64,000 nucleotides of DNA from Dyadobacter crusticola DSM 16708 (lineage in GTDB: Bacteria; Bacteroidota; Bacteroidia; Cytophagales; Spirosomataceae): assembly GCF_000701505.1 (NCBI RefSeq), contig NZ_JNJB01000001.1, positions 558,001-622,000 of the forward strand. Direction: 5' to 3'. Below, one piece after another: positions 1 to 9,899 of the stretch. Positions within the stretch are counted from its first letter, which is position 1, and the number at the start of each line of letters is the position of its first letter. Under the pieces are notes generated by a model that was not told the DNA's origin, ran no database searches, and was given only the letters and a program-made list of their open reading frames with translations. Position numbers and translations under genes: made by a program.

Positions 1-24
1 AAACACATTAACCTAGTTAATTGG

Positions 25-1338
25 CTACTGTTTTCCTTGCAAAGTTTTAACGACCCACTCTCCTACCTGCTGCCCCTGCTTTTGACCATTCGTGATTGCG
101 TCCATAAAATGGATACCGCCATAAAATCTTGACATACCGGATTCAAGGGCAGCGGCCTTGAATGAAGGAAATTTTCGTGCTTTCAAGTTGAATCGCTCTT
201 CAACCGAATCTGTATAGGCAAAATTTTCGCCGAAGTAATGCGTCAGTATCACGGCTGAGCAGGTCGAGATAACCGAGTGACCGCTCAGGTATTCTGGGAA
301 TGGCGGGGTTTGCAGGAAAGGTTTCCAGGTTGGGTCAATGTATTTCCGGATTGCAGTTTCAGGACGAATGCGGTTACTTCTGTATTTCTCATCCCAGCAA
401 GCCATAAAACCGTCCATTAACCCAATCGCCACACTTGTATTAACGAGCAGAGTCTTACCGAAATCTGCTTTCGCCTGCTTGCAAGCAATATCGGTTATGC
501 CCATCCAATGCGCGCCCGGGGATATTTTTTTCATTCCTACCAGCAGGTGGCCTGTGTTTTCCAATGCGAATGGATTACAATCCCAAAATGCTGCGGTCAC
601 TTCATGCTCCCGCTCCCGGGTATCGTCATAATTCATTTTCATAAGCCTGAAAAACTCGGAATCCTTTTTTTCGGAAAATGCAACAGGCGGCGGCGGGATA
701 AACTGTGAGGAAGAATCCAGCGTAAATGGCCTGACCGTACTAAAAAAAGGCTCTACCGGCGGGAAATAACCCGGCGGCGTCGGGTACCAGGTACCTGGCG
801 TATTTCGCGGCTCGTACCTTGGGAAGTTGCTGATCAGGTTGTATTTGTCCGCTTTTGCGTATTTGAGGATCTGCTTGCTGATCGCAATTCCATATTCTCG
901 TGAGCCTTCGAGCACTTCATCGTCCCACCCGAGTGTCCTGCACGAATCGAGCAGCCTATCCTGATATTTCTGCAGAAGTGCGCCCGAGGGCTGCATTTTC
1001 TTCGCAGTTTCCAGCATCGCCATTACCGCAGCAAGCTGGTGAGAGTATGTTTCAATGGGAGGTTTCGCTATTTCAGGAAAATCGTTCAAAACGCCGTGCA
1101 TACTTTTGTACGCGCTGTCATGCTGCGCCAGTGTTTCGTACCCTGCAAGACAAGCATATGAAAAGAAGCGCGCACTCAATGGCGGATTAGTTACATCATG
1201 CACCATGACGTCGGTCATTTGCAAAGTAACCTGCCCGATCGTTTCGGGACTGATGTTATACTCTTTTTGCTTTTTTGTGCAACCCGCCAAAAGTCCAAGT
1301 GCAAAAAGCAGCGCAAAGATTTTACTGAACTTTACCAA
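25..1338 (-). CDS. Vanadium-dependent haloperoxidase-like (PAP2 superfamily) lipoprotein
   Basis: 437 aa. The signal peptide ends in the lipobox LLAGC (Cys20), so an envelope lipoprotein is expected. Three vanadate/phosphate-binding motifs are visible: K-x6-R-P in DEKYRSNRIRP (about residue 317), SGHS (about 352) and SR-x5-H in SRFYGGIHFMD (about 402-413). In fungal chloroperoxidase these motifs hold vanadate. Here the last one reads H-x2-D instead of H-x3-D. The family also contains acid phosphatases, so haloperoxidase activity is only inferred. The start overlaps the end of the upstream FG-GAP/UnbV gene by 17 bp, so the two are probably translated together. A clear paralogue lies at 10391-11740. 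Family confidence is high; the substrate is unknown. Confidence 0.85.
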   Translation of the reverse strand: MVKFSKIFALLFALGLLAGCTKKQKEYNISPETIGQVTLQMTDVMVHDVTNPPLSARFFSYACLAGYETLAQHDSAYKSMHGVLNDFPEIAKPPIETYSHQLAAVMAMLETAKKMQPSGALLQKYQDRLLDSCRTLGWDDEVLEGSREYGIAISKQILKYAKADKYNLISNFPRYEPRNTPGTWYPTPPGYFPPVEPFFSTVRPFTLDSSSQFIPPPPVAFSEKKDSEFFRLMKMNYDDTREREHEVTAAFWDCNPFALENTGHLLVGMKKISPGAHWMGITDIACKQAKADFGKTLLVNTSVAIGLMDGFMACWDEKYRSNRIRPETAIRKYIDPTWKPFLQTPPFPEYLSGHSVISTCSAVILTHYFGENFAYTDSVEERFNLKARKFPSFKAAALESGMSRFYGGIHFMDAITNGQKQGQQVGEWVVKTLQGKQ

Positions 1339-4300
1339 TCTGATAAGCTTTTATTTCCTTCTGATTTATTCCAAACAACAATTTATTACCAAGAGGGAGT
1401 ACGCTGCGCACATCTCCTTTCAGGCTGAAACCCGATTCAGTCTGCCGCACGTAGGCGAACTTCCCTTTCCCGTCGCCTTTCAACAGGACCCCGTAATTCG
1501 CATCATATTTACCAAATCTCAACCGCGCCTTGCTCACATTCCCGCAAAGCAGTAAGTCTTTTTGTCCATCGCCATCGTAATCCAGACTGGTAATCGTATA
1601 AACCGGCGAACTTTGCACTTCCAGCGGGAGTGGTTTTTCAACGAACTTACCTGCCGCATTGCCTTCGAAATAAGCCGTTTTCAGATAATTCGATTCCAGT
1701 TCCTGCGCGCCTTCGAGTTCTTCTGCTGTGAAAATTTCTTTAACAGAAGCATCGGCGTAGCTTTTGTAATCCTGAAAACGGGTACGCATAATGCTCATTT
1801 GATCAAGCAATTCGTCACGTGTCACATAGGGATAACTCTTGCCTTGAATATAAAAACTCATGATCGGATCGATAGATCCGTTATCATCAAAATCCTTGTA
1901 GATCATCTGGACAGGTTCCGAATCGCTGGCTTTGCATTGCGTATTCAGCCCCATATTGCCTATTACCAGGTCCTGCTTTCCATCTCCATTGAAATCTTCT
2001 ACCAATATCTTATTCCACCATCCCTTGTAAGGTTTGGCAAAATACTCGGTCGTTTTGTTTTCCAGCTTTCCATTTGAATTGATGAAAACACTTACCGGCA
2101 TCCATTCTCCTATAACGATCAGATCTGCCTTTTTATCATTGTTCAGGTCCGCCCAGGCTGCGTCGGTAACCATGCCGATCTTTTCCAGAGTTGCATTCCA
2201 CTTTGTAGTCTGGTCAGAGAAATTGCCTTTTCCGTCATTGATGAGCACATAACTTCTCGGCGCTTCGGGGTACCTGCCGGGAATAACCCGCCCGCCAACA
2301 AACAGGTCGGGATGCGAGTCCCCATTCAGGTCAGCCGAACGTACGCAGCTTGCACTTGTCAGCATTTTCGGCAGGGAAGTGCTTTTGGTCCAATTCCCTT
2401 TTCCATCATTCAGGTACAACCGGCTTTGCAACAAAGGATCTTCGGGCAGAAAGCTCGCATAACCTCCGCTGCACACGAACAGATCCAGTGAACCATCACC
2501 ATTGGCATCGAAAAACAATGCATCTGTATCTTCCGACTGTTTGTCCGCTTCCAATGCAGGTACCTGCTTGTTTGTGAATGCACCACCTTTTTGCTGTATA
2601 TAAAGCTGCGCAGACTGGCCGGCCGCTCCGCCTATAAAAACATCTTCCAGTCCGTCGCCATTCACGTCGCCTTTTCGCAAACCAGGTCCCGAAAACGAGA
2701 TTGGGTTGATCAGCAGCGGCTGGCGCTTGAAATCGTTTGTCTGAATTGCCGGACTTTTGAATGCGATCGGGGAAGCTACGGGAGAGAAAGCCGGATTGTA
2801 TTTTGGCGGAAAAGGTTTCGTCATTTTTCCGTCCGTTTCTTGCAATACCAGCTGCTGATTGCTCTTCGGCGCAACAATTTTCTGCTGCTTGCCGCTCAGC
2901 CAGGTGACAGAAAGCGAATCCACAATCCCATTTTTACCCAAACCAAAATGCAGAATGGGAGAAACGCTCGACTGGTACCCGCGCGTCGGCATTTGTTCAA
3001 GATACTGCTTTTGCCCTTTTTGATAGATCGTTACTTTCGCGCCGGCGCCCAATGTATTCTTCCCTTCGCCTGCCAACTTCACTTTGAGATAATTGTTCTG
3101 CAAAAGCTTGTTTCCTTCATTCTGGTAAATGAATGCCGGTTTGTTAATGTTGTTGACAATCAGATCAAGGTCGCCATCATTATCCAGATCGGAGTAAGCT
3201 GCGCCGCCGCTATTTGATATTTCGCCCAGCCCCCAGCTATCCACTACATTACTGAATGTAAGGTCTTTACTATTCTTAAAAAGGTAATTCTTCATATTAG
3301 AAGAAGGCATTTGATATACCAGCTGCAACACATCTTCCCGCTTAACCTGTCCTTCAATGCGCTTCAAATGATCTCCCATGAATTTGACAAAGTCCATATT
3401 GGTGAAATCACGCAGGTTTCCATTGGTCACGAAAATGTCTTTCCAACCATCGTTATCGTAATCGGCAAAGAGCGAAGCCCAGCTCCAATCCGTGTTCGAA
3501 ACCCCCGCAAGCTGTCCTACTTCGGAAAAAACCGGCACCTTTGAACCTTTGCCCACACCTTCATTCATTTGCAGCATATTGCGCATATACTGGTGATGAA
3601 AGCCCACTTTTACATTGAAGTCAAAAAGTTCGTAGTTATCCAAACCGGATAGCAGCTTCTGCCGCCGGTTGTCCTCGGGCAGCATGTCCAGCGTAAAAAT
3701 ATCAGGTAGCCCGTCGTTATTAAAGTCGGCGATATCGCTGCCCATCGAGGAATGCGAAGTATGACCGATACTTTCATCCAGCACATCGGTGAAAGTGCCA
3801 TTTTTGTTATTGATGTATAAAAAATCGGGTACTGAATAATCGTTGGAAATGTACATATCCTGCCAGCCGTCCTGATTAACGTCGGCAACGCCAATACCCA
3901 ATCCGTAAGTCAGCGGAGAGCTGTGAATGCCTGCTTTCTTAGTAATATCCGTAAAAAAAGGCTCGGTACCCTGCGGATCATTGCGGAACAGGCGCACTCC
4001 GGTTACCGGATCATCTTTACTCAGAATGTCGGCTGTACTGGCTTCGTCGAGGATTGGCAGCGACTTAGGATTGTGGTTGAGCAAAAACATATCCAGGTCT
4101 CCGTCTTTGTCAAAATCAAAAAAAGCAGCCTGGGTACTATTACTCGGATCGGCAAGTCCGTACTGGCCAGCCATTTCTTCAAACTGCGGTATACCTGCCG
4201 GATTGTTTCCCTTATTGATAAACAACTGGTTGCGCAAACTTTCGGGTGAAACATTTCCGGAGTAGCATACATAGATATCCAGCTTCCCGTCGCCATTTAC

Positions 4301-4702
4301 GTCCGCCATTGTAACCCCCGTTTTCCAGGGTTTTTCCCTGCCACCAACAGCCGCCTGCGTTGTGATATCCTCAAAAACCATATCCCCTTTATTGAGGTAC
4401 AGTTTATTGGATACCATATTTCCGGTGAAGTAGATATCGTCGAGACCGTCTCCATTTACGTCACCGACTGCTACACCACCGCCATTATAGAAATATTCGT
4501 ACATCAACACATTGGTATTCAAACCCTCTGTGAGTGTGTTACTAAAGTCAACCTTGGTTTTTTCGGGAGCCAGCAATGTAAAAAGTGGCGGGCCGCTGTT
4601 TTCTTTCTGCTTACTGTTTTCAGCCTCTTTATTACAACAGATGAGACTCAGACCTGCTAACCCAGCCACAACACCTGATTTCCAGGATTTAAAGCGCTTC
4701 AT
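1322..4702 (-). CDS. FG-GAP/VCBS repeat lipoprotein with central ASPIC/UnbV domain
   Basis: 1126 aa with a lipoprotein signal (SLICC, Cys22 or Cys23). I count 14 calcium-loop motifs of the D-x-[DN]-x-[DN]-G type, for example DVNGDGLDD, DFDKDGDLD and DYDGDGQKD. Seven precede and seven follow an ASPIC/UnbV domain at about residues 540-610. This suggests two seven-bladed propellers joined by the UnbV module. Related proteins (CRTAC1-like) are extracellular calcium-binding proteins. In Bacteroidota they often accompany SusCD loci, without a settled function. The gene follows susD after a hairpin terminator and overlaps the haloperoxidase-like gene downstream. A surface-exposed binding or scaffold role is inferred. 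No catalytic motif was seen. Confidence 0.85.
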   Translation of the reverse strand: MKRFKSWKSGVVAGLAGLSLICCNKEAENSKQKENSGPPLFTLLAPEKTKVDFSNTLTEGLNTNVLMYEYFYNGGGVAVGDVNGDGLDDIYFTGNMVSNKLYLNKGDMVFEDITTQAAVGGREKPWKTGVTMADVNGDGKLDIYVCYSGNVSPESLRNQLFINKGNNPAGIPQFEEMAGQYGLADPSNSTQAAFFDFDKDGDLDMFLLNHNPKSLPILDEASTADILSKDDPVTGVRLFRNDPQGTEPFFTDITKKAGIHSSPLTYGLGIGVADVNQDGWQDMYISNDYSVPDFLYINNKNGTFTDVLDESIGHTSHSSMGSDIADFNNDGLPDIFTLDMLPEDNRRQKLLSGLDNYELFDFNVKVGFHHQYMRNMLQMNEGVGKGSKVPVFSEVGQLAGVSNTDWSWASLFADYDNDGWKDIFVTNGNLRDFTNMDFVKFMGDHLKRIEGQVKREDVLQLVYQMPSSNMKNYLFKNSKDLTFSNVVDSWGLGEISNSGGAAYSDLDNDGDLDLIVNNINKPAFIYQNEGNKLLQNNYLKVKLAGEGKNTLGAGAKVTIYQKGQKQYLEQMPTRGYQSSVSPILHFGLGKNGIVDSLSVTWLSGKQQKIVAPKSNQQLVLQETDGKMTKPFPPKYNPAFSPVASPIAFKSPAIQTNDFKRQPLLINPISFSGPGLRKGDVNGDGLEDVFIGGAAGQSAQLYIQQKGGAFTNKQVPALEADKQSEDTDALFFDANGDGSLDLFVCSGGYASFLPEDPLLQSRLYLNDGKGNWTKSTSLPKMLTSASCVRSADLNGDSHPDLFVGGRVIPGRYPEAPRSYVLINDGKGNFSDQTTKWNATLEKIGMVTDAAWADLNNDKKADLIVIGEWMPVSVFINSNGKLENKTTEYFAKPYKGWWNKILVEDFNGDGKQDLVIGNMGLNTQCKASDSEPVQMIYKDFDDNGSIDPIMSFYIQGKSYPYVTRDELLDQMSIMRTRFQDYKSYADASVKEIFTAEELEGAQELESNYLKTAYFEGNAAGKFVEKPLPLEVQSSPVYTITSLDYDGDGQKDLLLCGNVSKARLRFGKYDANYGVLLKGDGKGKFAYVRQTESGFSLKGDVRSVLPLGNKLLFGINQKEIKAYQIGKVQ

Positions 4703-4729
4703 ACAGCGAAAGAAGATTTAAAAGGGATA

Positions 4730-4769
4730 GAAAAAAGAAACTATGTCTCCTCATCGAAGACATAGTTTC
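4730..4769 (-). terminator. Intrinsic terminator after susD
   Basis: On the minus strand a 12-bp perfect stem (GAAACTATGTCT paired with AGACATAGTTTC, 4737-4769) is followed by a T-rich tract at 4730-4736. It lies between susD and the FG-GAP/UnbV gene, so it should reduce read-through from the SusCD pair. It begins only about 28 bp upstream of the UnbV gene start at 4702. Confidence 0.75.
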
Positions 4770-4794
4770 AGTAAAATTAATCAATAAAATATTA

Positions 4795-6684
4795 CTATTT
4801 ATCGTAGCCCGGGTTTTGAACCAACTTGGCATTACGGTTGATCTCATCACGGCTGAATGGACGGAAATACATTTTGTCCACCCACTTCCGGTTTTCGTGC
4901 GACTTCTCTTCCACCGGCGTGTAAGTATAATCGTAAACCGTTGTGTCATAATGGTAAGGCTCTTTCATTGACTTACCAGGCTTGAACTTCCCGATCACGT
5001 TGATATACTGCAATGGACGGCCGAGCGTTTCGGCAGCGATCATCCAACGGCGTGCATCGTGGTAGCGTTGCTCTTCGTAGGCCATTTCAATGCGCTTTTC
5101 GTGGCGCAATGCATCTCTCAATGCAGCACCTGAAACTTTCAACGCAGGCATACCAGCGCGGAAACGGATTTTGTTCAACCATTCCAGCGCCACTGCCTCT
5201 TCACCCAGCTCGATACTTGCCTCAGCATAGTTGAACACGTTTTCAGTTACACGGATGAACGGCCAGGGGATATTCTGACGGTCCGTATTATCGTACAATG
5301 CAGGGTTTGGATCAATGAATTTACGCATGTAGTAACCTGTGCGGCTGCCATTCCAGTCTTCAATGCTGCTGCTTCTGGTATCAAGTCCTTTGCGGTTAAT
5401 CAAAGCACCTTTGTCGTCAAGCAGGTCATAAGCGCCAGTCTGGATCTGGTTCGCAGGATCTTTCGCATCCGACGGACGTGGTTTCCAGGGTGCACCGTCG
5501 TACATTACTGTTGCATAAAGGCGAGGGTCACGGTTTACGTACGGACTAGCTTTGTGAACAGGATTTGTCCACGAAAACTTCGATCCGTCCATCATTTCGT
5601 AATCATCAACCAGCAGACCAATCGGTGTATTTCCAGCCCAGTTGTGGTATCCGTTCGGACCATTGTTCAAACCTGTCTGACGCGCTCCTTCATTTAAGCT
5701 CGCTGTAAAGTAGCGGCCGAAAATAATCTCAGAAGCTGCACTTGCATCCAGTGATTTATCGCCGCTGGCTCCTGCCATTGCAACAGATATGTAGTTGATC
5801 TTACCTTGCTCAGGCGTTACGGGTGCGGTCAGATTTAACTTATAACCGCCATTGTAGGAGTCAAGCGCGGCTTTTGCTGCTGCCTGAGCTGCCTGCCAGC
5901 GGGCCTTGCGATCGCCGGAAGTGTAACCCAGGAATTCCGGATTCGGATAAGCAGCAATTACCGCCGATTTCGCCTTTGCAGTTGGGATATCGTGCAGGTC
6001 ACTGGCTGCGTAAAGCAACACGCGTGCTTTCAACGAAAGCGCAGCTACTTTGGTAGCGCGGCCTTTTGCCATCGTTTTCCCTTCAAGCAGCAATGCAGCA
6101 CTATCGCAGTCACTTACGATTGATTTAATGCACTCCTCGAAAGTACTGCGGGGTACTGAGTAATCTTCATTGAGCTTGTACACCTTTTTGATCAAAGGCA
6201 CGGAACCATAGTAACGCACCAGCTGCTGATAATAGTAAGCTCTCAAAAAGTAAGCTTCTCCCATTAACCTTGCTCTCAGCGTTTCATCCGTGAAAGTAGC
6301 AGTAGGCAGGTTATTGAGGGCGATATTCGCATTACGAACCTGCGTATACATCGGACCCCAACCGTAAGTAGCATCCACCCAACCGAGGTTAGAAGGACTT
6401 AAACTACCTTCATTTACCGTGTTGATATTCCGCCCGGTATGTGTAAATACGGCTTCGTCCGTCAGAGAAGCAAGCATTTGCTCGCTAAAACCTCCCTGCT
6501 GCAGTCCGGAATAGTTACCTGTCACAAAACCCTCTGCCAACGCCCCGTCCTTCCAAACTTCTTCACTAGGGATTTCGGTAGGCGGTGTTACGTCCAGAAA
6601 CTCGGTATCACAAGAGGCTAAACCGCCCGCCATCATTGCTATAACAGCTAAACCTTTATATCTCAATTTCATATTTATTTTCAT
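4795..6684 (-). CDS. SusD/RagB family nutrient-binding outer membrane lipoprotein
   Basis: 629 aa. The N-terminus has a lipobox ending GGLASC (Cys25), then the family-typical CDTEFLDVTPPTEI segment. The middle carries the helical TPR-like region typical of SusD (GEAYFLRAYYYQQLVRYYG at about residue 142). The C-terminus has the family pattern of ALRHEKRIEMAYEEQRYHD followed by RRW. SusD proteins cap SusC barrels at the cell surface and capture glycans or other ligands. The start ATG overlaps the susC stop by one base (TAATG), indicating translational coupling. An internal ATG four codons in is an alternative start. The ligand cannot be read from the sequence, and no glycosidase is directly adjacent. 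Confidence 0.93.
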   Translation of the reverse strand: MKINMKLRYKGLAVIAMMAGGLASCDTEFLDVTPPTEIPSEEVWKDGALAEGFVTGNYSGLQQGGFSEQMLASLTDEAVFTHTGRNINTVNEGSLSPSNLGWVDATYGWGPMYTQVRNANIALNNLPTATFTDETLRARLMGEAYFLRAYYYQQLVRYYGSVPLIKKVYKLNEDYSVPRSTFEECIKSIVSDCDSAALLLEGKTMAKGRATKVAALSLKARVLLYAASDLHDIPTAKAKSAVIAAYPNPEFLGYTSGDRKARWQAAQAAAKAALDSYNGGYKLNLTAPVTPEQGKINYISVAMAGASGDKSLDASAASEIIFGRYFTASLNEGARQTGLNNGPNGYHNWAGNTPIGLLVDDYEMMDGSKFSWTNPVHKASPYVNRDPRLYATVMYDGAPWKPRPSDAKDPANQIQTGAYDLLDDKGALINRKGLDTRSSSIEDWNGSRTGYYMRKFIDPNPALYDNTDRQNIPWPFIRVTENVFNYAEASIELGEEAVALEWLNKIRFRAGMPALKVSGAALRDALRHEKRIEMAYEEQRYHDARRWMIAAETLGRPLQYINVIGKFKPGKSMKEPYHYDTTVYDYTYTPVEEKSHENRKWVDKMYFRPFSRDEINRNAKLVQNPGYDK

Positions 6685-9600
6685 TAAAATGCCAAACGAA
6701 CACCAGCGCTCATAACTTTTGCCTGTGGGTAATACTGACCGTCATTTCTGGTCGCTTCCGGATCCCATACCTTGATCTTGTCGATTGTGAGCAGGTTCAA
6801 GCCATTCACGTAAATGCGCAGGTTGCTCAAACCAATCCTGGAACCTATTTCAGAAGGCAGGTTGTAACCCAATTCGATGTTTTTCAAACGCAGGTAGTTG
6901 CTGCTTTTCAGGAAATAGTTGTTGATACCAGCCTGACCTGTGTTGGTGTAGTATCTGTTGTTACGGTTGGTCAAACGTGGGTACTTGTCAGTTGGGTTAT
7001 CGATTGTCCAGCGGTGATCGTAGTCGTATTTTAGGTAGTTACCAATGTCACCGGACTCTGTCAGACCGATGATCTGCAAACCACCTGTTGCACCCTGGAA
7101 CAATACTGACAAATCAAATGCTTTGTAGCCCAGGTTGATTGAAGCACCACCTGTAAACCATGGACGTTGTACTTTTTCGGTACGCAAACGGTCGTCAGCG
7201 CTGATTTTTCCGTCGCCGTTTACATCCTTGAACTTCATATCACCAGGTCTGAGGTTACCAGTGATCGGGCTGTAATCAAGCGTATTTGCATCAATTTCAG
7301 CCTGGTCTTTGAATGCACCGTCAAATTGATACACCAGGAATGAGTTGTAAGGCATTCCGGTTGATCTCTGGTAAGATGGAGCACCTGGCGTTTCGTCCCA
7401 GTACTTGATTTTGTTTTTGGCAAAACCACCGTTCACACTAACAGAATAGGTGAAATCGCCTGCATTTCCGTCGTAGCTCACTTTAAACTCCCATCCTTTG
7501 TTCTGCAGTTTACCCAGGTTTTGAGGAGGAAGCTTGCCGTCGATACCCGCGGAAGACGGAGTTGAACCTGCTTTCGGGATCAGGATGTTGGAGCGGTTGT
7601 TTACGAAGTAATCGAATTCGAATGCAACTTTATCATTGAACAAAGTACCCTCGATACCTACGTTGGTATTGTTTGCAACTTCCCATGTAAAGTTCTGGTT
7701 AGCTACACGCGTTTCAAGCAGAGTTTTAGCAACCTGATCATTGATAATGTAGCTGCCAAAGCCCATTGTGGACAAATACTGGTACTCAGCCAATGTTTCT
7801 GTTCCCAGGAAGTAAGGCTCAGCACCCATTTGACCCCATGAACCACGCACTTTTACATTGTTCAGGAAGCGGATGTTGTTTTTCCAGAAATCTTCTTCTG
7901 AAACCCTCCAACCGGCAGATACCCCGGGGAAGAAACCAAAACGGCCTTCTTTCGGGAATACATAAGAACCATCCACGCGCCACAGGAACTCAGCCAGGTA
8001 CTTCTCTTTGAAGTTGTAACCCGCACGACCGTAGTAGCTCAAACGTGCTCTTTTGTACAAGTCGAAGTTGTTGATATCCTGCTCCGGGTTACCTCCTGCA
8101 AAAAGCTGGTCAACCACCGGCGAAATGAAATACCTGCGGAAAGCGAAGAAACCGTCTGCATCCACTTTCTCACGCTGGATACCCGCCATTACATTGAAGT
8201 TGTGGCTGCCGATCGACTTCTCGTAAGAAACCTGACCTGTAAGCTGGATGGAAAGTTCCTGAGAAGCGCTTTCTCTCAAACGTGGGTCTTTGAATGTAGA
8301 ACGAACTGTTCCTGTAAGCACCGGAGTTGTACCGTCAGCTTCGTAGGTTTTCTTATCCCAGAAAAACAGTGTCCAGGGAGTTTCAAAGTTCTTTTGACGA
8401 CGCAGTTGCTTATCCAGAGCCGCCATTAAATTCACTTTCAGTCCGCTTACACCCGGAATTTGAATTTCAAGTCCGCCGTTTGTCTGGATGTAATCTCTTT
8501 TATCGTCGTTATAACCTGTTGTATTGGTAGTAATCACCGCCGGGTTCTGACCATTTTCGATGTCAGGACCGGGGCGACCGTCTGGCCAGATTGCGATTTC
8601 AGTTGGTTTACCGCGCATCAACATCCGGAAGATCGCCTGTGCGCTGTTTCCACCACTCGGGAAGTGACGGTATTCTTCACGCAATGTAAGTCCCAGGTTT
8701 GCAGTTACATATTTGTTGATCTTGGTATCGAGGTTTACGCGCATATCATATTGCTTGTAGCCCGTTGCCGAGTTCACATAATAACCATCCTGACTGATGT
8801 GACCCAGTGAGGCAAGATATTTGATGTTCTCGCTTCCACCTGTCAACTGCAAGTTATGACGCTGCTGAGGCGCCCATTTCCGAAGTACAGAACCGTACCA
8901 GTCAGTATCAGGATAAAGCAGAGGCGACGATTGATCCCTGAACTTCTGCATATCTTCCGGCTTGAAAACCGCGTTGATCACGTTTCCATTATCCTTACGT
9001 GTATAGGAACCGGTTGAGTTGAATCCCTGGTAAGCACCTTGCCACTCTCCTACCGGCAGGTTATCATAAATTTGCAATTCATTACGGATCGTTGCATATT
9101 CTTCCGCGTTCGACATTTCAGGTGTACGTGTCGGAGCCGAGATACCCAGGTTCATATCGTAGGAGATCATTGGCTTGCCTGTCTTGCCACGCTTTGTAGT
9201 GATGAGGATTACCCCGTTACCCGCGCGCGAACCATAAATAGCTGCCGCCGCATCTTTCAAAACGGAGATACTTTCGATGTCAGCCGGATTGATGCGGTCC
9301 AAACCACCACTCCGGTTAGGTACACCGTCTACTACGATCAATGCATTGCTGTTACCAAGCGAGTTGGTACCACGGATACGGATCGCTGATCCGTCATAAC
9401 CTGGCTCACCGCTTGCTTGTACAGCCGAAACACCCGGCAAGCGACCACCCAGGGTATTGGAAAGGTTTGCTGCGGGCGCTTTTTGAAGCTCGGCGCCTTT
9501 TACTGCGGTAACCGATCCTGTCAAAGTAGCTTTTTTGGCAGTACCATAACCTACAACCACCACTTCTTCCAGCGCCTTGGTATCTGCTGCCAATGTAATA

Positions 9601-9899
9601 TCAACTGAGTTTTTGCTCCCGATCGCGACTTCCTGAGTCAGGTAACCGATGAACGAAAACACCAGTGTCGAATTTCTTTCCGCATTCACGGAGTAATTGC
9701 CTTCATTGTCGGTCACAGTTCCCGCCGTTGTGCCTTTCACAACGACGCTCACGCCCGGCAATGCCTGGCCTTGCTCATCCTTGATCCGGCCTTTGACTGT
9801 GTTCTGAGCATGAGCGATCATGACAGTGGCAACGAGAAGGATAAGTGAAAAAACACCACGTGAAATGACACGAGGTATCCATTCAGTAGAAAATCTCAT
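6684..9899 (-). CDS. SusC/RagA family TonB-dependent outer membrane transporter
   Basis: 1071 aa. A cleavable signal (about 1-31, ending AHA-Q) is followed by a CarboxypepD_reg-like domain at about 32-118, the segment EEVVVVGYG, the plug domain with the SusC-type motif IRGTNSLGNSNALIVVDGVP, and a long beta-barrel ending in Phe (VRLAF). Transport is energised by TonB. There is no STN domain, so unlike the SusC at 27631-31095 it is not built for FecR signalling. It heads a susC-susD pair. The next genes encode the UnbV and haloperoxidase-like lipoproteins, which suggests shared ligand handling. Confidence 0.95.
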   Translation of the reverse strand: MRFSTEWIPRVISRGVFSLILLVATVMIAHAQNTVKGRIKDEQGQALPGVSVVVKGTTAGTVTDNEGNYSVNAERNSTLVFSFIGYLTQEVAIGSKNSVDITLAADTKALEEVVVVGYGTAKKATLTGSVTAVKGAELQKAPAANLSNTLGGRLPGVSAVQASGEPGYDGSAIRIRGTNSLGNSNALIVVDGVPNRSGGLDRINPADIESISVLKDAAAAIYGSRAGNGVILITTKRGKTGKPMISYDMNLGISAPTRTPEMSNAEEYATIRNELQIYDNLPVGEWQGAYQGFNSTGSYTRKDNGNVINAVFKPEDMQKFRDQSSPLLYPDTDWYGSVLRKWAPQQRHNLQLTGGSENIKYLASLGHISQDGYYVNSATGYKQYDMRVNLDTKINKYVTANLGLTLREEYRHFPSGGNSAQAIFRMLMRGKPTEIAIWPDGRPGPDIENGQNPAVITTNTTGYNDDKRDYIQTNGGLEIQIPGVSGLKVNLMAALDKQLRRQKNFETPWTLFFWDKKTYEADGTTPVLTGTVRSTFKDPRLRESASQELSIQLTGQVSYEKSIGSHNFNVMAGIQREKVDADGFFAFRRYFISPVVDQLFAGGNPEQDINNFDLYKRARLSYYGRAGYNFKEKYLAEFLWRVDGSYVFPKEGRFGFFPGVSAGWRVSEEDFWKNNIRFLNNVKVRGSWGQMGAEPYFLGTETLAEYQYLSTMGFGSYIINDQVAKTLLETRVANQNFTWEVANNTNVGIEGTLFNDKVAFEFDYFVNNRSNILIPKAGSTPSSAGIDGKLPPQNLGKLQNKGWEFKVSYDGNAGDFTYSVSVNGGFAKNKIKYWDETPGAPSYQRSTGMPYNSFLVYQFDGAFKDQAEIDANTLDYSPITGNLRPGDMKFKDVNGDGKISADDRLRTEKVQRPWFTGGASINLGYKAFDLSVLFQGATGGLQIIGLTESGDIGNYLKYDYDHRWTIDNPTDKYPRLTNRNNRYYTNTGQAGINNYFLKSSNYLRLKNIELGYNLPSEIGSRIGLSNLRIYVNGLNLLTIDKIKVWDPEATRNDGQYYPQAKVMSAGVRLAF

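Noticed and set aside
8202..8810. Plus-strand open frames opposite susC
   Set aside because: They are antisense to a strongly supported TonB-dependent transporter and have no recognisable protein features.
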